Shown in pieces: positions 34,036-44,768 of a DNA stretch of 64,000 nt (positions are counted from its first letter, which is position 1; every line of letters begins with the position of its first letter). Made by a program: the position numbers and the translations under genes. The notes under the pieces are model-generated. The model searched no databases. It was not told the origin of the DNA and worked only from the letters and a program-made list of their open reading frames with translations. This DNA is from Bordetella genomosp. 11 (GTDB lineage: Bacteria; Pseudomonadota; Gammaproteobacteria; Burkholderiales; Burkholderiaceae_B). Location of the stretch: the NCBI RefSeq assembly GCF_002261215.1, contig NZ_NEVS01000004.1, forward strand, positions 3,720,001-3,784,000, written 5' to 3'.

Positions 34036-35937
34036 ATGAACGCACATGTACTGACAGGGAGCGCCGGCGCGGCGCAAGGCCATGCCGGCGCGGACGGCGC
34101 GGCCGCGCGCTCGCGCTGGCTGGGACGGATCTGCGCCGTCATCGAACACTTCTGCGCCCTGGTCCTGGCCGTGGACGTCGGCGTGGTTTTCGTCTCCGTG
34201 ATCCTGCGCTACTTCCTGCACAGCCCGGTCGACTGGGCCGAGGAAGCGGCGCGCGGACTGATGGTCACGCTGGTGTTCCTCGGCGGCGCGACGGTGCTGG
34301 CGCGCCGCCAGCACGTCGGCATCGAAGTCTTCCGCGGCCTGTTGCCCCGCTCATGGCGCGAACCCGCCGTGCAGCTGGGTGGCTGGGCGGTGGCCGGCAC
34401 CTCGGCCGCGCTGTGCTATTCGTCCTGGGAGCTGCTGCTGGATTCGGTGAACGTGACCACGCCCATCGGCGCGCCGCAATGGTTGACCGTGTTGCCGGTA
34501 TTCGTGGGCGCCTTCGTCATGACGGTGGTGGGTATCGCCAATGCCTTGTGCGGCCCGCGGCGCGCGGTCTATGGCACGCTGGCCGGCGCCATCGCGCTGT
34601 GCGCCGCGGTCTGGGCCTGGAATGCGTGGATGCCCGAAGCGTGGGCCATCCGGCCGTGGCTGCTGCTGACGGCGGGCTTCTTCGGCAGCCTGATCGCCGG
34701 CGTACCCATCGCCTTCGTGCTGGCGCTGTCCTCGCTGCTGTATTTCCTGGCCGAGCCCACCCTTCCGCTGATCATCTATTCCCAGCAGGTGATGGCCGGC
34801 ATGGACCACTTCGTCCTGCTGGCGATCCCCTTCTTCGTGCTGGCCGGCCTGATCATGGAATCGAACGGCATGTCGACCCGGCTTATCGAGCTGCTGGTGC
34901 GGATGTTCGGCCGGGTACGCGGCTCCATGAACCTGATCTCCATCCTGGCCACGGCGTTCTTTTCCGGCGTGTCGGGCTCCAAGCTGGCCGATATCGCGGC
35001 CGTGGGCGGCATCGTGGTGCCGGCCGTGCGGCGTACCAAACAGGACGTCAACGAAACCGCCGCGGTGCTGGCATGCTCGGCCGTCATGGCCGAGACGATC
35101 CCGCCGTGCGTGAACCTCATCATCATGGGTTTCGTCGCCAATATCTCGATCGGCGGGCTGTTCCTCGCCGGGCTGGTACCGGCGGCCGTCCTGGCCACCG
35201 GCCTGTCGGCCATGGCGATCTGGTTCGGCAAAAAGGTCGACCCCATGCAGGCCTTTCCCGTGCGCATGCCGTGGCCGCAATTGCTGGGCGGCGCTTTCAT
35301 CGCGCTGGTGATGGTGGGCATGATAGGCAAGGGAGTGACATCCGGCGTGGCGACGTCGACGGAAGTTTCCGCCTTCGCGGTGGTCTATGCGCTGGCCGCC
35401 GGCGCGCTGGCCTTCCGCGAACTGACGCCGCGCGCCATCGTCGCGCTGTTCGTGCGGGCGGCGTCCATGGCCGGCGGCATCCTGTTCATCATCGCCGCGG
35501 CGTCCAGCGTGGCGTTCGCGCTGACGGTGCAGCAACTGCCCGCCTTCCTTTCCGACACCATGACGCACCTGGCGCACAACTACGGCAGCACGGCCTTCAT
35601 CCTGGTATCGGCGCTGCTGATGGTGATCTTCGGCGCCATCCTGGAAGGCGCCCCGGCGCTGATCATCTTCGGACCGCTGCTTACCCCCATCGCGCAACAG
35701 GTCGGCGTCAACCCGCTGCATTTCGGCACCGTCGTGGTGATCGCCATGGGCCTGGGTTTGTTCAGCCCGCCTTTCGGCCTGGGCCTGTTCGCGACCTGCG
35801 CGATGACCGGCACGCGGGTCGAACAGGTGGCGCGGCCGATGGTGAAATACCTCGTCCTGCTCGTGATCATGCTTATAGTGCTGATTTTCGTGCCCGCGAT
35901 CAGCTTGTGGGTGCCCCGCATGATGAACATGGCTTGA
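34036..35937 (+). CDS. TRAP transporter DctQ-DctM fusion permease
   Basis: The 633-residue protein joins a small DctQ part (about residues 30-200, four helices, with SVILRYFLHSPVDWAEEAAR) to a large DctM part (about 215-633). DctM features include FFVLAGLIMESNGMSTRLIE, ATAFFSGVSGSKLADIAAVG and GLGLFSPPFGLGLFATCAMT. Fusion of the two membrane subunits is known in part of the TRAP family. It pairs with the preceding receptor. The LacI gene begins 9 nt after its stop. Confidence 0.92.
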   Translation: MNAHVLTGSAGAAQGHAGADGAAARSRWLGRICAVIEHFCALVLAVDVGVVFVSVILRYFLHSPVDWAEEAARGLMVTLVFLGGATVLARRQHVGIEVFRGLLPRSWREPAVQLGGWAVAGTSAALCYSSWELLLDSVNVTTPIGAPQWLTVLPVFVGAFVMTVVGIANALCGPRRAVYGTLAGAIALCAAVWAWNAWMPEAWAIRPWLLLTAGFFGSLIAGVPIAFVLALSSLLYFLAEPTLPLIIYSQQVMAGMDHFVLLAIPFFVLAGLIMESNGMSTRLIELLVRMFGRVRGSMNLISILATAFFSGVSGSKLADIAAVGGIVVPAVRRTKQDVNETAAVLACSAVMAETIPPCVNLIIMGFVANISIGGLFLAGLVPAAVLATGLSAMAIWFGKKVDPMQAFPVRMPWPQLLGGAFIALVMVGMIGKGVTSGVATSTEVSAFAVVYALAAGALAFRELTPRAIVALFVRAASMAGGILFIIAAASSVAFALTVQQLPAFLSDTMTHLAHNYGSTAFILVSALLMVIFGAILEGAPALIIFGPLLTPIAQQVGVNPLHFGTVVVIAMGLGLFSPPFGLGLFATCAMTGTRVEQVARPMVKYLVLLVIMLIVLIFVPAISLWVPRMMNMA

Positions 35938-35946
35938 GAACAGACG

Positions 35947-37038
35947 ATGACGACGATCCAGGATGTGGCCGCGCTGGCAGGCGTTTCGGTAAGCTCGGTT
36001 TCCAATGTGCTGAACGGCCGCACGGACCGTCTCGGCCGCGAGACCTTCCAGCGGGTGCAGGACGCCATCCGGGAACTGAACTATCGCCCCAACCTGGTGG
36101 CGCGCCAGCTCAAGACGGGCTACGCGCCGCTGATCGGCTTATTGGTACCGTCCACCGCCAACCCGATGTTCGGCGAACTGGCGGTGCACGTCGAGACCGC
36201 CGCGCGCGACGCGCAGGGATTCCGCGTGCTGCTGGGCAACACCCACCGCGACCGGGAACAGGAATCGCGCATCTTCGACGACCTGATCGCGCTGGGGGTG
36301 CGCGGCGTCATCCTGGCATCGTCGCGCACCGACGAAGGACACCTGGAGGCCGCCATCGCGCGCGGGCTGGCGGTGGTCAGCTACGACCGCGGCGGCGACG
36401 GCGATGCGCGCTCGCACATCGATCACGTTTCGCCCGACAACATGCTGGCATCCCGGCTGGCGGTCGACCATCTGGTCGCGCACGGCCACCGGCGCCTGGC
36501 GCTGGCCACGCCGGACGTCAAGACGGTCAGCCGCAAACTCAAGCGGCAGGGCTTTCTTCAGGCGGCGCAAGAGGCCGGCGTGGGCCGGCACGCGCAAGTG
36601 CTCGAAGGCACGACCGGCTCCGGCTACGGCGATTCGAACCTCGCCGACGAAGGCTATGCCATGGCCGGGCGCATCGCGGCCATGCAAGCGCGCCCCACCG
36701 GCATCATCGCCATCAATGACATGATGGCGATGGGGCTGATGGCCGGGTTGCATCGCGCGGGGCTGGCCGTGCCGCGCGACGTGTCGGTGATCGGCATGGA
36801 CAACCTGGTCATGACGGCTTATGCCAACCCGCCGCTGACCACGGTGGAAATGCCCAGCGCGGAAATGGCCCGCGCCATGGTGTCCATGGTGGTCGAACGT
36901 CTGGCTCAACCCGAATTGCCGGCCCGTGAAGTGCTGTTCCAGCCGCGGCTGGTCGAACGGCAGTCCGTGGCCGCCCCGCCTCCGGATTCCGCATCTCCGC
37001 GCCCACGCGCGCGGCCCCCAAGGAAAACCTCCGCATGA
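35947..37038 (+). CDS. LacI-family transcriptional regulator
   Basis: The 363-residue protein starts with the LacI helix-turn-helix and hinge (TIQDVAALAGVSVSSVSNVL at 3-22, then LNYRPNLVARQLKTG near 45-59). It continues with a periplasmic-binding-protein effector domain (GIIAINDMMAMGLM, VSVIGMDNLVM). It lies within the TRAP operon between transporter and dehydrogenase and overlaps the next gene by 4 nt. The 27-bp palindrome at 32875 is its probable operator. The last 25 residues are a Pro/Arg-rich tail. Confidence 0.92.
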   Translation: MTTIQDVAALAGVSVSSVSNVLNGRTDRLGRETFQRVQDAIRELNYRPNLVARQLKTGYAPLIGLLVPSTANPMFGELAVHVETAARDAQGFRVLLGNTHRDREQESRIFDDLIALGVRGVILASSRTDEGHLEAAIARGLAVVSYDRGGDGDARSHIDHVSPDNMLASRLAVDHLVAHGHRRLALATPDVKTVSRKLKRQGFLQAAQEAGVGRHAQVLEGTTGSGYGDSNLADEGYAMAGRIAAMQARPTGIIAINDMMAMGLMAGLHRAGLAVPRDVSVIGMDNLVMTAYANPPLTTVEMPSAEMARAMVSMVVERLAQPELPAREVLFQPRLVERQSVAAPPPDSASPRPRARPPRKTSA

Positions 37039-38024
37039 CCACGATTCTGTTGACGCATTCCCCGCAGGCACTGGCCAATTACTACGGCGACCGCGCGTTG
37101 CGGGCCTTGCGCGAACTGGGCGAAGTCCGGCTGAATCCCGGCGCCGATCCCACGACACCCGAAGCGCTGATCCGCCTGGCGCAAGGCTGCCGGATCATCG
37201 TATCCAGCCGCCTGGCGGCGGCGCCGGCCGCGGTATTCGATGCCTTGCCGGATCTGGTGGCTTTCTGCCGCGTCGCCGTCGACATCCGCAATATCGACGT
37301 GGAGGCGGCCAGCCGCAATGGCGTGCTGGTGACCCGTGCCACGCCGGGCTTCGATGCCTCGGTGTCCGAATGGATCGTCGGCGCCATGATCGACGCCAGC
37401 CGCCACATCAGCCGCGCCGCGGCTGCCTATTGGAACGGCCAGCCCGCTCCCGTCGCCATGGGCCGGGAGCTGCGCGGCGCGACTGTGGGCATCATCGGGC
37501 ACGGCCATATCGGCAGCTATCTGGCGGGCATTTGCCACGCCCTGGGCATGCGCGTCCTGGTCCAGGATCCACGCCCGCAAACCCTGGCCGACGGCATGCG
37601 GCAAGTGGACCTGGATACGCTGCTGGCCGAATCCGACTATGTGGTCTGCCTGGCGCCGGCCTTGCCGGAGACCGCCAACCTGATGGGCCGCGACGCCTAT
37701 GCCCGCATGAAGCGCGATGCGATATTCATCAATGCATCGCGCGGCGAACTGGTGGATGAGGAAGCGTTGCGCGATGCGCTGGACAACGGCACCATCGCCG
37801 GCTGCGCGCTGGACGTGGGCCGCGCGCAGGACCAGATGCCCTCGCCCTGGCTGGCGGCGCACCCGCGCGTCATCGCCACCCCGCACGTCGGCGGCCTGAC
37901 GCCGCAAGCCGCCGAACACCAGGCCATGGATTCGGTTGCCCAGGTCCGCGCCATTCTGCATGGCGAGCCGCCGCCCCATGCCGTGAACCTGGCCAGCGCC
38001 AGCCGCCTGCGGTCCCACAGATAG
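37035..38024 (+). CDS. D-isomer 2-hydroxyacid dehydrogenase-like protein
   Basis: The 329-residue product has the NAD-binding fold motif VGIIGHGHIGSYLAGICHAL near residue 151, the catalytic-arginine region INASRGELVDEEAL near 234 and a histidine in IATPHVGGLT near 282. In standard enzymes the catalytic Glu lies in DVFxxEP. Here that segment reads ALDVGRAQDQMPS, so the Glu is absent or replaced by Asp. This may be a distinct subfamily with altered chemistry. It is translationally coupled to the LacI gene. Confidence 0.85.
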   Translation: MTTILLTHSPQALANYYGDRALRALRELGEVRLNPGADPTTPEALIRLAQGCRIIVSSRLAAAPAAVFDALPDLVAFCRVAVDIRNIDVEAASRNGVLVTRATPGFDASVSEWIVGAMIDASRHISRAAAAYWNGQPAPVAMGRELRGATVGIIGHGHIGSYLAGICHALGMRVLVQDPRPQTLADGMRQVDLDTLLAESDYVVCLAPALPETANLMGRDAYARMKRDAIFINASRGELVDEEALRDALDNGTIAGCALDVGRAQDQMPSPWLAAHPRVIATPHVGGLTPQAAEHQAMDSVAQVRAILHGEPPPHAVNLASASRLRSHR

Positions 38025-38057
38025 GCGTTGTCGCGCCCGGCACCCTGGAGAAGCCCG

Positions 38058-38888
38058 ATGAAGAAACCCACCCTGAAAGCGCCTGACGGCGCATGCGATT
38101 GCCATATCCACATCTACGAGCTGGAGCGCTACCCGTTGGCCGCAACGGCGACTTTCGGGCCGCCGCAGGCGTCATGGGAGGACTACCTGCGGGTACGCCA
38201 GGCCCTGGGGCTGGCACGCGCAGTTATCGTGCAGGCGACGGGATACGGTTTCGATAATCGCTGCGCGCTGGAGGCGCTGCGGCTGTCGCAAGGGTCCGCG
38301 CGCATGATTGCCACGCTGCCCGTCGATACGCCCATGGCGCAATTGCGCGAGCTGCACGAGGCCGGCGTGCGCGGCGTGCGCTTCATGATGATCCCGAACA
38401 GCGGCGGCGTAATGCGCTGGGAAGACCTGGAACCGATGGCCCGGCGTATCGCCGAGCTGGGCTGGGTCATCAATCTGCAACTGGATGGGCGCGAACTGCC
38501 GGACCACGCGACGCTATTGCGCGCGCTGCCCTGCCCCGTCAGCATCGACCATAACGGCAAGTTCCTGACTCCGGTGCCGGTATCGCACCCGGGCTTCAAG
38601 GCGCTGCTCGGCCTGCTGGATACCGGCAACGTGTGGGTAAAACTGTCGGCGCCTTACGAAACATCGAAGTCCGGCCCTCCCGGCTACGACGACGTCGGCG
38701 TCCTGGCCCGCGCACTGGCGACGGCGAATCCGGACCGCTGCCTGTGGGCCAGCAACTACCCGCATCCCGGCCGGCAGGATGCGCCCGATAACGCCGACAT
38801 GCTGGATATGCTCGCGCGCTGGGCCCCGGATGAAACCGTGCGCCGCAAAATCCTGGTCGATAATCCGGCGGCCTTGTATGGATTCTGA
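38058..38888 (+). CDS. Amidohydrolase-2 family (LigI/PDC hydrolase-like)
   Basis: The 276-residue product is a TIM-barrel amidohydrolase. Its N-terminal motif is DCHIHIYE near residue 14, central LVINLQLDGR-like strands carry the substrate residues, SIDHNGKF is near 169 and WASNYPHPG near 238 supplies the late Asn/His region. The family includes 2-pyrone-4,6-dicarboxylate lactonase. It follows the dehydrogenase by 33 nt behind GGAG and closes the TRAP operon. A lactone or amide ring-opening role in the same catabolic route is plausible. Confidence 0.82.
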   Translation: MKKPTLKAPDGACDCHIHIYELERYPLAATATFGPPQASWEDYLRVRQALGLARAVIVQATGYGFDNRCALEALRLSQGSARMIATLPVDTPMAQLRELHEAGVRGVRFMMIPNSGGVMRWEDLEPMARRIAELGWVINLQLDGRELPDHATLLRALPCPVSIDHNGKFLTPVPVSHPGFKALLGLLDTGNVWVKLSAPYETSKSGPPGYDDVGVLARALATANPDRCLWASNYPHPGRQDAPDNADMLDMLARWAPDETVRRKILVDNPAALYGF

Positions 38889-38902
38889 CCGCTTGTACGC
38901 TT

Positions 38903-39136
38903 TCAGGCCGGCCGCCTGGGCATCCCCCCATCGCGCAAGGGATCCAGCAGGGGCCTGAGACCGTTATGGTCGAGTTCGTGCATCAGTGCCAGCAGCTCGC
39001 CCAAACGGCCCGGCGGCAAACCCTCGCGGACGAACCACGTCAGGTAATGGCCGGACAGGTCCGCCAGCAGGCGGCCCTTGTATTTGCCGAAAGGCATGGC
39101 CCAGGTAACGAGGAGCTTGAGGTCTTCGAGGTTCAT
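38903..39136 (-). CDS. DUF3820 family small protein
   Basis: The 77-residue protein shows MPFGKYKGRLLADLSGHYLT at residues 14-33 followed by FVREGLPPGRLGELLALMHE, the standard pattern of the DUF3820 (putative quorum-sensing-regulated virulence factor) family. Its function is unknown. It is a single gene between the TRAP operon and the amidase/dipeptide transporter block and reads toward the amidohydrolase gene with only 14 nt between stops. Confidence 0.75.
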   Translation of the reverse strand: MNLEDLKLLVTWAMPFGKYKGRLLADLSGHYLTWFVREGLPPGRLGELLALMHELDHNGLRPLLDPLRDGGMPRRPA

Positions 39137-39154
39137 GGCATCCCGGGCGCTGCA

Positions 39155-40723
39155 TCAGTCCAGCGTGGCGGCCGGGCAGCCGCCGCGCGCCTGCTCGAAG
39201 GCGAAGGCCAGGCCCAGCAGGCGTGCCTCGTCATACGGTGCGCCCATGAACGAGAGGCCCACGGGCACGCCCGCGCGGGCCATGCCGGCCGGCACGCTGA
39301 TCTCCGGCAAGCCGCAGGCGCTGGCAATGTAAAGGCCGGCGTAGGGGTTGCCGGGGTACGAAACGTAGCTTGCATCCTCGCGATCGTAGCGCGGCGACGC
39401 GGGGCAGGATAGCGTCGGGAATACCACGGCGGACAGGGCCTCTTCGCGCATGGACTGCGCAACGGCGGCGCGATAGGCGGCCAGGGCGGATTCGGCCTCG
39501 GCGCGCTGCGCGGCCGTCTGCGTGCGCGCCAGCTCCAGCGCACGGCGCAGGCCCGACAGGGTGCGGGGATTGACCTCGCGATCGGAATGCGCCGCCGCCC
39601 AGGCCTGCGCGGCTTGCAGCAGCCGCGTCATGTCGCGCGGTCCGGGGCCGGCCGCCAGATAAGCATCGAGTTGGGCAGGCCATTCGGCTTCGGCCAGCGG
39701 CGCCAACAGGCTGGGATACAGGGTCTGCATGTACGCAATATCGAAAGACGCGCCGGCGGCGTCCCCCCGCCGATCGGCCCCGCTCGCCGTCCGGTCCGCC
39801 GGCGCGGGCGACCGCCAGGGCACCAGCGTCGCGCCCAGGTCGCGCAGCTGGGCGTGGGCCTCCTGCATCAGGGCACGCACCTCTTCGTCCTGGCCCGGGA
39901 AATCCACCGCCACGCCTATGCGCGCGCCGCGCACCGCGTCCTGGCGCAGGTCATTCAAATACCCTGCCCGCGCCGCGTCCGCCCGCGTGCCGGCCATGGC
40001 ATGGAGCAGCACAGCCACGTCGCTGACGCACAAGGCCATGGGCCCCACGGTATCGAAGGACAGCGCCAGCGGCAGGACGCCGTCGACGGGCACCAGGCCA
40101 TGCGTGGGCCGCAAGCCCACCAAACCCGTTACGCAGGCCGGGGCGCGCACGGAACCGAAGCTGTCGGTGCCCAGGGCAGCCGGGGCGAAACCGGCCGCGA
40201 CGGCCGCCGCGCTGCCGCTGCTCGATCCCGCGGCATTCCGCGCGCGGTTGTAGGGATTCAAGGTCAGGCCGCCCATCGAGCTGTACCCGTGGCGGCCATT
40301 GGAGCAGGCCAGCTCCGACATATTGGTTTTGCCCAGCAGGATGGCGCCGGCATCGCGCAGCCGGCGCACCACTTCGGCGTCGCGCGCCGGCCGCTGATCG
40401 CGCAGGGCCGCGCAGCCCGCCGTGGTCGCCAGGCCGGCAATATCGATGTTGTCCTTGACGACGATGGGAATGCCATGCAGCGGGCCGCGCACCAGGCCGC
40501 TCGCGCGTTCGCGATCCGACTGTTCGGCCTGGGCATGAGCCCGCGGATCCAGCGCGATCATGGCGTTGATGGCCGCGCCCTGCTTGTCGTGCGCCGCAAT
40601 ACGCGCAAGAAACGCTTCCACCAGCCGCACGGAACTTGTCGCCCCTCCATCCAGGGCGGCGCTCAACAGGTGCAGCGTCTTGCCAATCGGGTCATGCATC
40701 GGATCGCGCATCGGCTCGTACAT
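39155..40723 (-). CDS. Amidase signature family enzyme with variant oxyanion loop
   Basis: The 522-residue product has the Ser-cisSer-Lys triad context: catalytic lysine in IPIVVKDNIDIAG, cis-Ser in NAAGSSSGSAAAVAAG near residue 175, and nucleophile Ser in LGTDSFGSVRAPA near 200. The usual GTDTGGS motif is changed to GTDSFGS, so one oxyanion-loop glycine is a phenylalanine, which may alter specificity. ATG at 40723 is preferred; starts at 40786 or further inside (about 40711) are possible because no start has a clear ribosome binding site. It is downstream of a dipeptide ABC transporter and likely hydrolyses a transported amide. Confidence 0.85.
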   Translation of the reverse strand: MYEPMRDPMHDPIGKTLHLLSAALDGGATSSVRLVEAFLARIAAHDKQGAAINAMIALDPRAHAQAEQSDRERASGLVRGPLHGIPIVVKDNIDIAGLATTAGCAALRDQRPARDAEVVRRLRDAGAILLGKTNMSELACSNGRHGYSSMGGLTLNPYNRARNAAGSSSGSAAAVAAGFAPAALGTDSFGSVRAPACVTGLVGLRPTHGLVPVDGVLPLALSFDTVGPMALCVSDVAVLLHAMAGTRADAARAGYLNDLRQDAVRGARIGVAVDFPGQDEEVRALMQEAHAQLRDLGATLVPWRSPAPADRTASGADRRGDAAGASFDIAYMQTLYPSLLAPLAEAEWPAQLDAYLAAGPGPRDMTRLLQAAQAWAAAHSDREVNPRTLSGLRRALELARTQTAAQRAEAESALAAYRAAVAQSMREEALSAVVFPTLSCPASPRYDREDASYVSYPGNPYAGLYIASACGLPEISVPAGMARAGVPVGLSFMGAPYDEARLLGLAFAFEQARGGCPAATLD

Positions 40724-40761
40724 CGGGTTTGCGTGGCCGGCCTGCCGGGGCCTGATGGAGG

Positions 40762-41801
40762 CTAACGGAAATGGCAGGCCACCCATTGCGTCGCGCCGGG
40801 AGCGCCATCCTGCACGGGCCGCGGCGTCAGCGCCGGCCGCTCGCGCTTGCAGATATCCTGCGCCAGCGGACAGCGCGTATGGAAACGGCAGCCGCTGGGT
40901 GGATTGGCCGGACTGGGGGGATCCCCGCGCAGCAGCATGCGCTGGCTGCGCACATGGGGATTGGGCACCGGCACCGCGGAGAGCAGTATCTCGGTATAGG
41001 GATGGCGCGGCTGCGCGAACAGCGTGTCGCGGTCGGCCAGTTCGACCAGCTGCCCCAGATACATCACCGCCACGCGATGGCTGATATGCCGGACCACCGC
41101 CAGGTCATGCGCGACGAACAGGTACGCGATGCCGAATTCCTTTTGCAGGTCCATCAGCAGATTGATGACCTGGGCCTGCACCGACACGTCCAGCGCGGAC
41201 ACCGGCTCGTCGCAGACGATCAGCTTGGGCTGCAGGGCCAGCGCGCGCGCAATGCCCAGGCGCTGCCGCTGGCCGCCGGAAAACTCGTGCGGGAACTTCT
41301 TCATGGCCTCGGGCCGCAGGCCCACCTTGGAGAAGAGCCACGCCACCCGCTCCGCCCGCTCGCGGGCGCCATGGCCTTGCGCGGAAGCGAAGTTGCGCAT
41401 CGGCTCGGCCACGATCGCGCCCGCCGTCATGCGCGGGTTCAGCGACGCATACGGGTCCTGGAAAATGATCTGCATATCGCGTCGGCGCTCTCGCATATGC
41501 GCCATGTCCAGCCGCGCGATGTCCTCGCCGTCCAGCAGCACCGAGCCCGACGTCGGCTCGATCAGGCGCAGGATGGACTTGCCGGTCGTGGTCTTGCCGC
41601 AGCCGGACTCGCCCACCAGCGAAAGCGTTTCGCCCCGCGCCACGTCGAAGGACACCCCATCGACGGCCTGCACCGTCGGGCGCCGGCGGCCCAGCCAGTT
41701 CGCCGAGCCCGGATAATGCTTGACCAGATCGCGCACCTGCAGCAGCGGCGTGGCGCCGGGGCCGCGCGCCGGCGGTGCGTCCGCCTGCATCGACATGGTG
41801 T

Positions 41802-41805
<4 letters not shown>
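40762..41805 (-). CDS. Dipeptide/oligopeptide ABC transporter ATPase (OppF-like)
   Basis: The 347-residue protein has Walker [14 protein letters not shown], signature [15 protein letters not shown] and Walker [19 protein letters not shown], followed by the oligopeptide C-terminal domain with cysteines ([18 protein letters not shown]). It is the second ATPase of a five-gene minus-strand transporter. Its start overlaps the OppD-like stop by 4 nt, and the amidase start lies about 38 nt beyond its own stop. Confidence 0.93.
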
Positions 41806-42821
<1,016 letters not shown>

Positions 42822-42832
42822 GTCCTACCTTC

Positions 42833-43735
42833 TTACAGTTGGTTGGCCAGGCGCGGATCCAGCGCATCGCGCAGGCCATCGCCCATCATGTTGATGGACA
42901 GCACGGTCAGGGCCAGCAGCACGCCGGGATACAGGATGATGGTGAAGGCCACCGCCACGAAGTTGCGGCCCTCGGCCATCATGTTGCCCCAGCTGGGCAC
43001 CTGGGCCGGCACCCCCACCCCAAGAAAGGACAGCACGGCCTCCGTCAGGACGGCGGTGGCGGCGATGAAGGTGGCCTGCACGATCAGCGGCGTCACGATA
43101 TTGGGCAGGACATGGCGCACCAGGATCACCGGCAGGCGCGTGCCGATGGCGTGCGCGGCCTCGACGAACAGCTGTTCGCGCAGCGTCAGCGCCAGCGAGC
43201 GAACCAGCCGCACCACGCGCGGCACCTGCGGGATGGTGATGGCCAGGATGACGGTCGACAGGCTGGCGCGGATCACCGCCATCAGCGCGATGGCCAGCAG
43301 GATGTCGGGGATGGCCATCATGCCGTCCATGACGCGCATGATGATGGCGTCGGCCCAGCGCACGAAACCCGCCGTCAAACCGAGCGCCACGCCAAGGACG
43401 GTGGCCAGCACCGCCACCGAGATCGCCACGATCAGCGAAACGCGGCCGCCCCACACCGCGCGGCTGAACACGTCGCGCCCCAGCGCATCGGTGCCGAACC
43501 AATGCTCGGCCGACGGCGGCTTCAGGCGCTGCACCGGATTGATGGCGGTGGGATTGTGGGTGGCGATCCAGGGCGCCGCCAGCGACAGCGCCGCGATGGC
43601 CAGCAGCAGCACGATGCCCAGGATCAGGGTCGGATGCTTGCGCAGCCAGCGCCACCGCAGCGAAGGCGGCGCGTCGACAGCGACAGCGAGGGCCGGGTCG
43701 GCCGCCGGGCGCATTGCGGAAGAAGTGTCGGACAT
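42833..43735 (-). CDS. Dipeptide ABC transporter permease (OppC/DppC-like)
   Basis: The 300-residue membrane protein has six hydrophobic segments and the OppC pattern: N-terminal cytoplasmic head, HWFGTDALGRDVFSRAVWG near residue 76, and the ATPase-contact EAA loop EAAHAIGTRLPVILVRHVLP near 205. It lies 21 nt downstream of the OppB-like gene. Together they form the pore for the transporter whose receptor is encoded at 44769-46346. Confidence 0.92.
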   Translation of the reverse strand: MSDTSSAMRPAADPALAVAVDAPPSLRWRWLRKHPTLILGIVLLLAIAALSLAAPWIATHNPTAINPVQRLKPPSAEHWFGTDALGRDVFSRAVWGGRVSLIVAISVAVLATVLGVALGLTAGFVRWADAIIMRVMDGMMAIPDILLAIALMAVIRASLSTVILAITIPQVPRVVRLVRSLALTLREQLFVEAAHAIGTRLPVILVRHVLPNIVTPLIVQATFIAATAVLTEAVLSFLGVGVPAQVPSWGNMMAEGRNFVAVAFTIILYPGVLLALTVLSINMMGDGLRDALDPRLANQL

Positions 43736-43756
43736 CTCGGTATTCCCAGGGACGCG

Positions 43757-44692
43757 TCAATAGCGGATGCGAGGATCGAACAGGCGGTAGCTCAGGTCGA
43801 TCAGCAGGTTGATCAGCACATAGGCGCCGGCCGACAGCAGCAGCACGCTCTGGATGACCGGATAATCGTGGTGCTGCACCGAATCGATCACCAGCCGGCC
43901 GATGCCGGGAATGGCGAAGACGGTTTCGGTAACCACTACGCCGCCGATCAGCAGCGCGATGCCCACGCCTACCGTCGTCGCGATGGGGATCGCGGCATTG
44001 CGCAGGGCGTGGCCCAGCACGGGCATCACGCCCAGGCCCTTGGCGCGCGCGGTGCGGATGTAGTCCTCGTGCAGCACTTCCAGCACGGTCGCGCGCGTCA
44101 TGCGGGTGATCAGCGCGATATACACCAGCGCCAGGTTCACGCAGGGCAGGATCAGGCTGCGCAGCCAGGGCCACAGTCCGCTGGACAAGCGCGTGTAGCC
44201 TTGCACCGGCAACCAGTGCAGCTGCACCGCGAAACCGTAGATCAGCAGATAGCCGACCAGGAAAACCGGCACGGAAAACGCCAGCACCGCGAACACCATG
44301 ACCACACGGTCGATCCATGTGCCGGCCTTGTAGGCCGCCAGCACGCCCAGCGGAATGGCCACCGCGATGGACAGGCCCATGGTCAGCAGGGCAATGGACA
44401 GCGTGGGCTCCAGCCGCTGCGCCAGCAGGCTGGTAACCGGTACCTGCGTGAACAGCGAGGTGCCCAGGTCGCCGCGCAACAGTTTGCCGGCCCAAAGAAA
44501 GAACTGCTGCCAGAGCGGCTGGTCCAGCCCCAGGGCCACGTGCAGGCGCTGGATGTCCTCGGCCGTGGCCAGGTCGCCGGCGATCAGCGCCGCCGGGTCG
44601 CCCGGCGACAGATGTATGAGCAGGAAGACGATCACCGCCACCACCGCCATGACGGGCAGGGTGGCGAGGATGCGCCGGATTACATAAGCCAT
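43757..44692 (-). CDS. Dipeptide ABC transporter permease (OppB/DppB-like)
   Basis: The 311-residue protein begins with the DppB-type segment YVIRRILATLPVMAVVAVIV and has six hydrophobic segments. The EAA loop is YIRTARAKGLGVMPVLGHAL near residue 215 and the protein ends DLSYRLFDPRIRY, typical for the family. An AGGAG box is 5 nt before the start. It follows the receptor gene and precedes the OppC-like permease. Confidence 0.93.
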   Translation of the reverse strand: MAYVIRRILATLPVMAVVAVIVFLLIHLSPGDPAALIAGDLATAEDIQRLHVALGLDQPLWQQFFLWAGKLLRGDLGTSLFTQVPVTSLLAQRLEPTLSIALLTMGLSIAVAIPLGVLAAYKAGTWIDRVVMVFAVLAFSVPVFLVGYLLIYGFAVQLHWLPVQGYTRLSSGLWPWLRSLILPCVNLALVYIALITRMTRATVLEVLHEDYIRTARAKGLGVMPVLGHALRNAAIPIATTVGVGIALLIGGVVVTETVFAIPGIGRLVIDSVQHHDYPVIQSVLLLSAGAYVLINLLIDLSYRLFDPRIRY

Positions 44693-44768
44693 GAAAGCTC
44701 CTGGCGTCTATCGCTACGTTGGCGCCATGGCATCGCGCGCGGCCCCGATCGCGGGCCGCGGCCATGCC

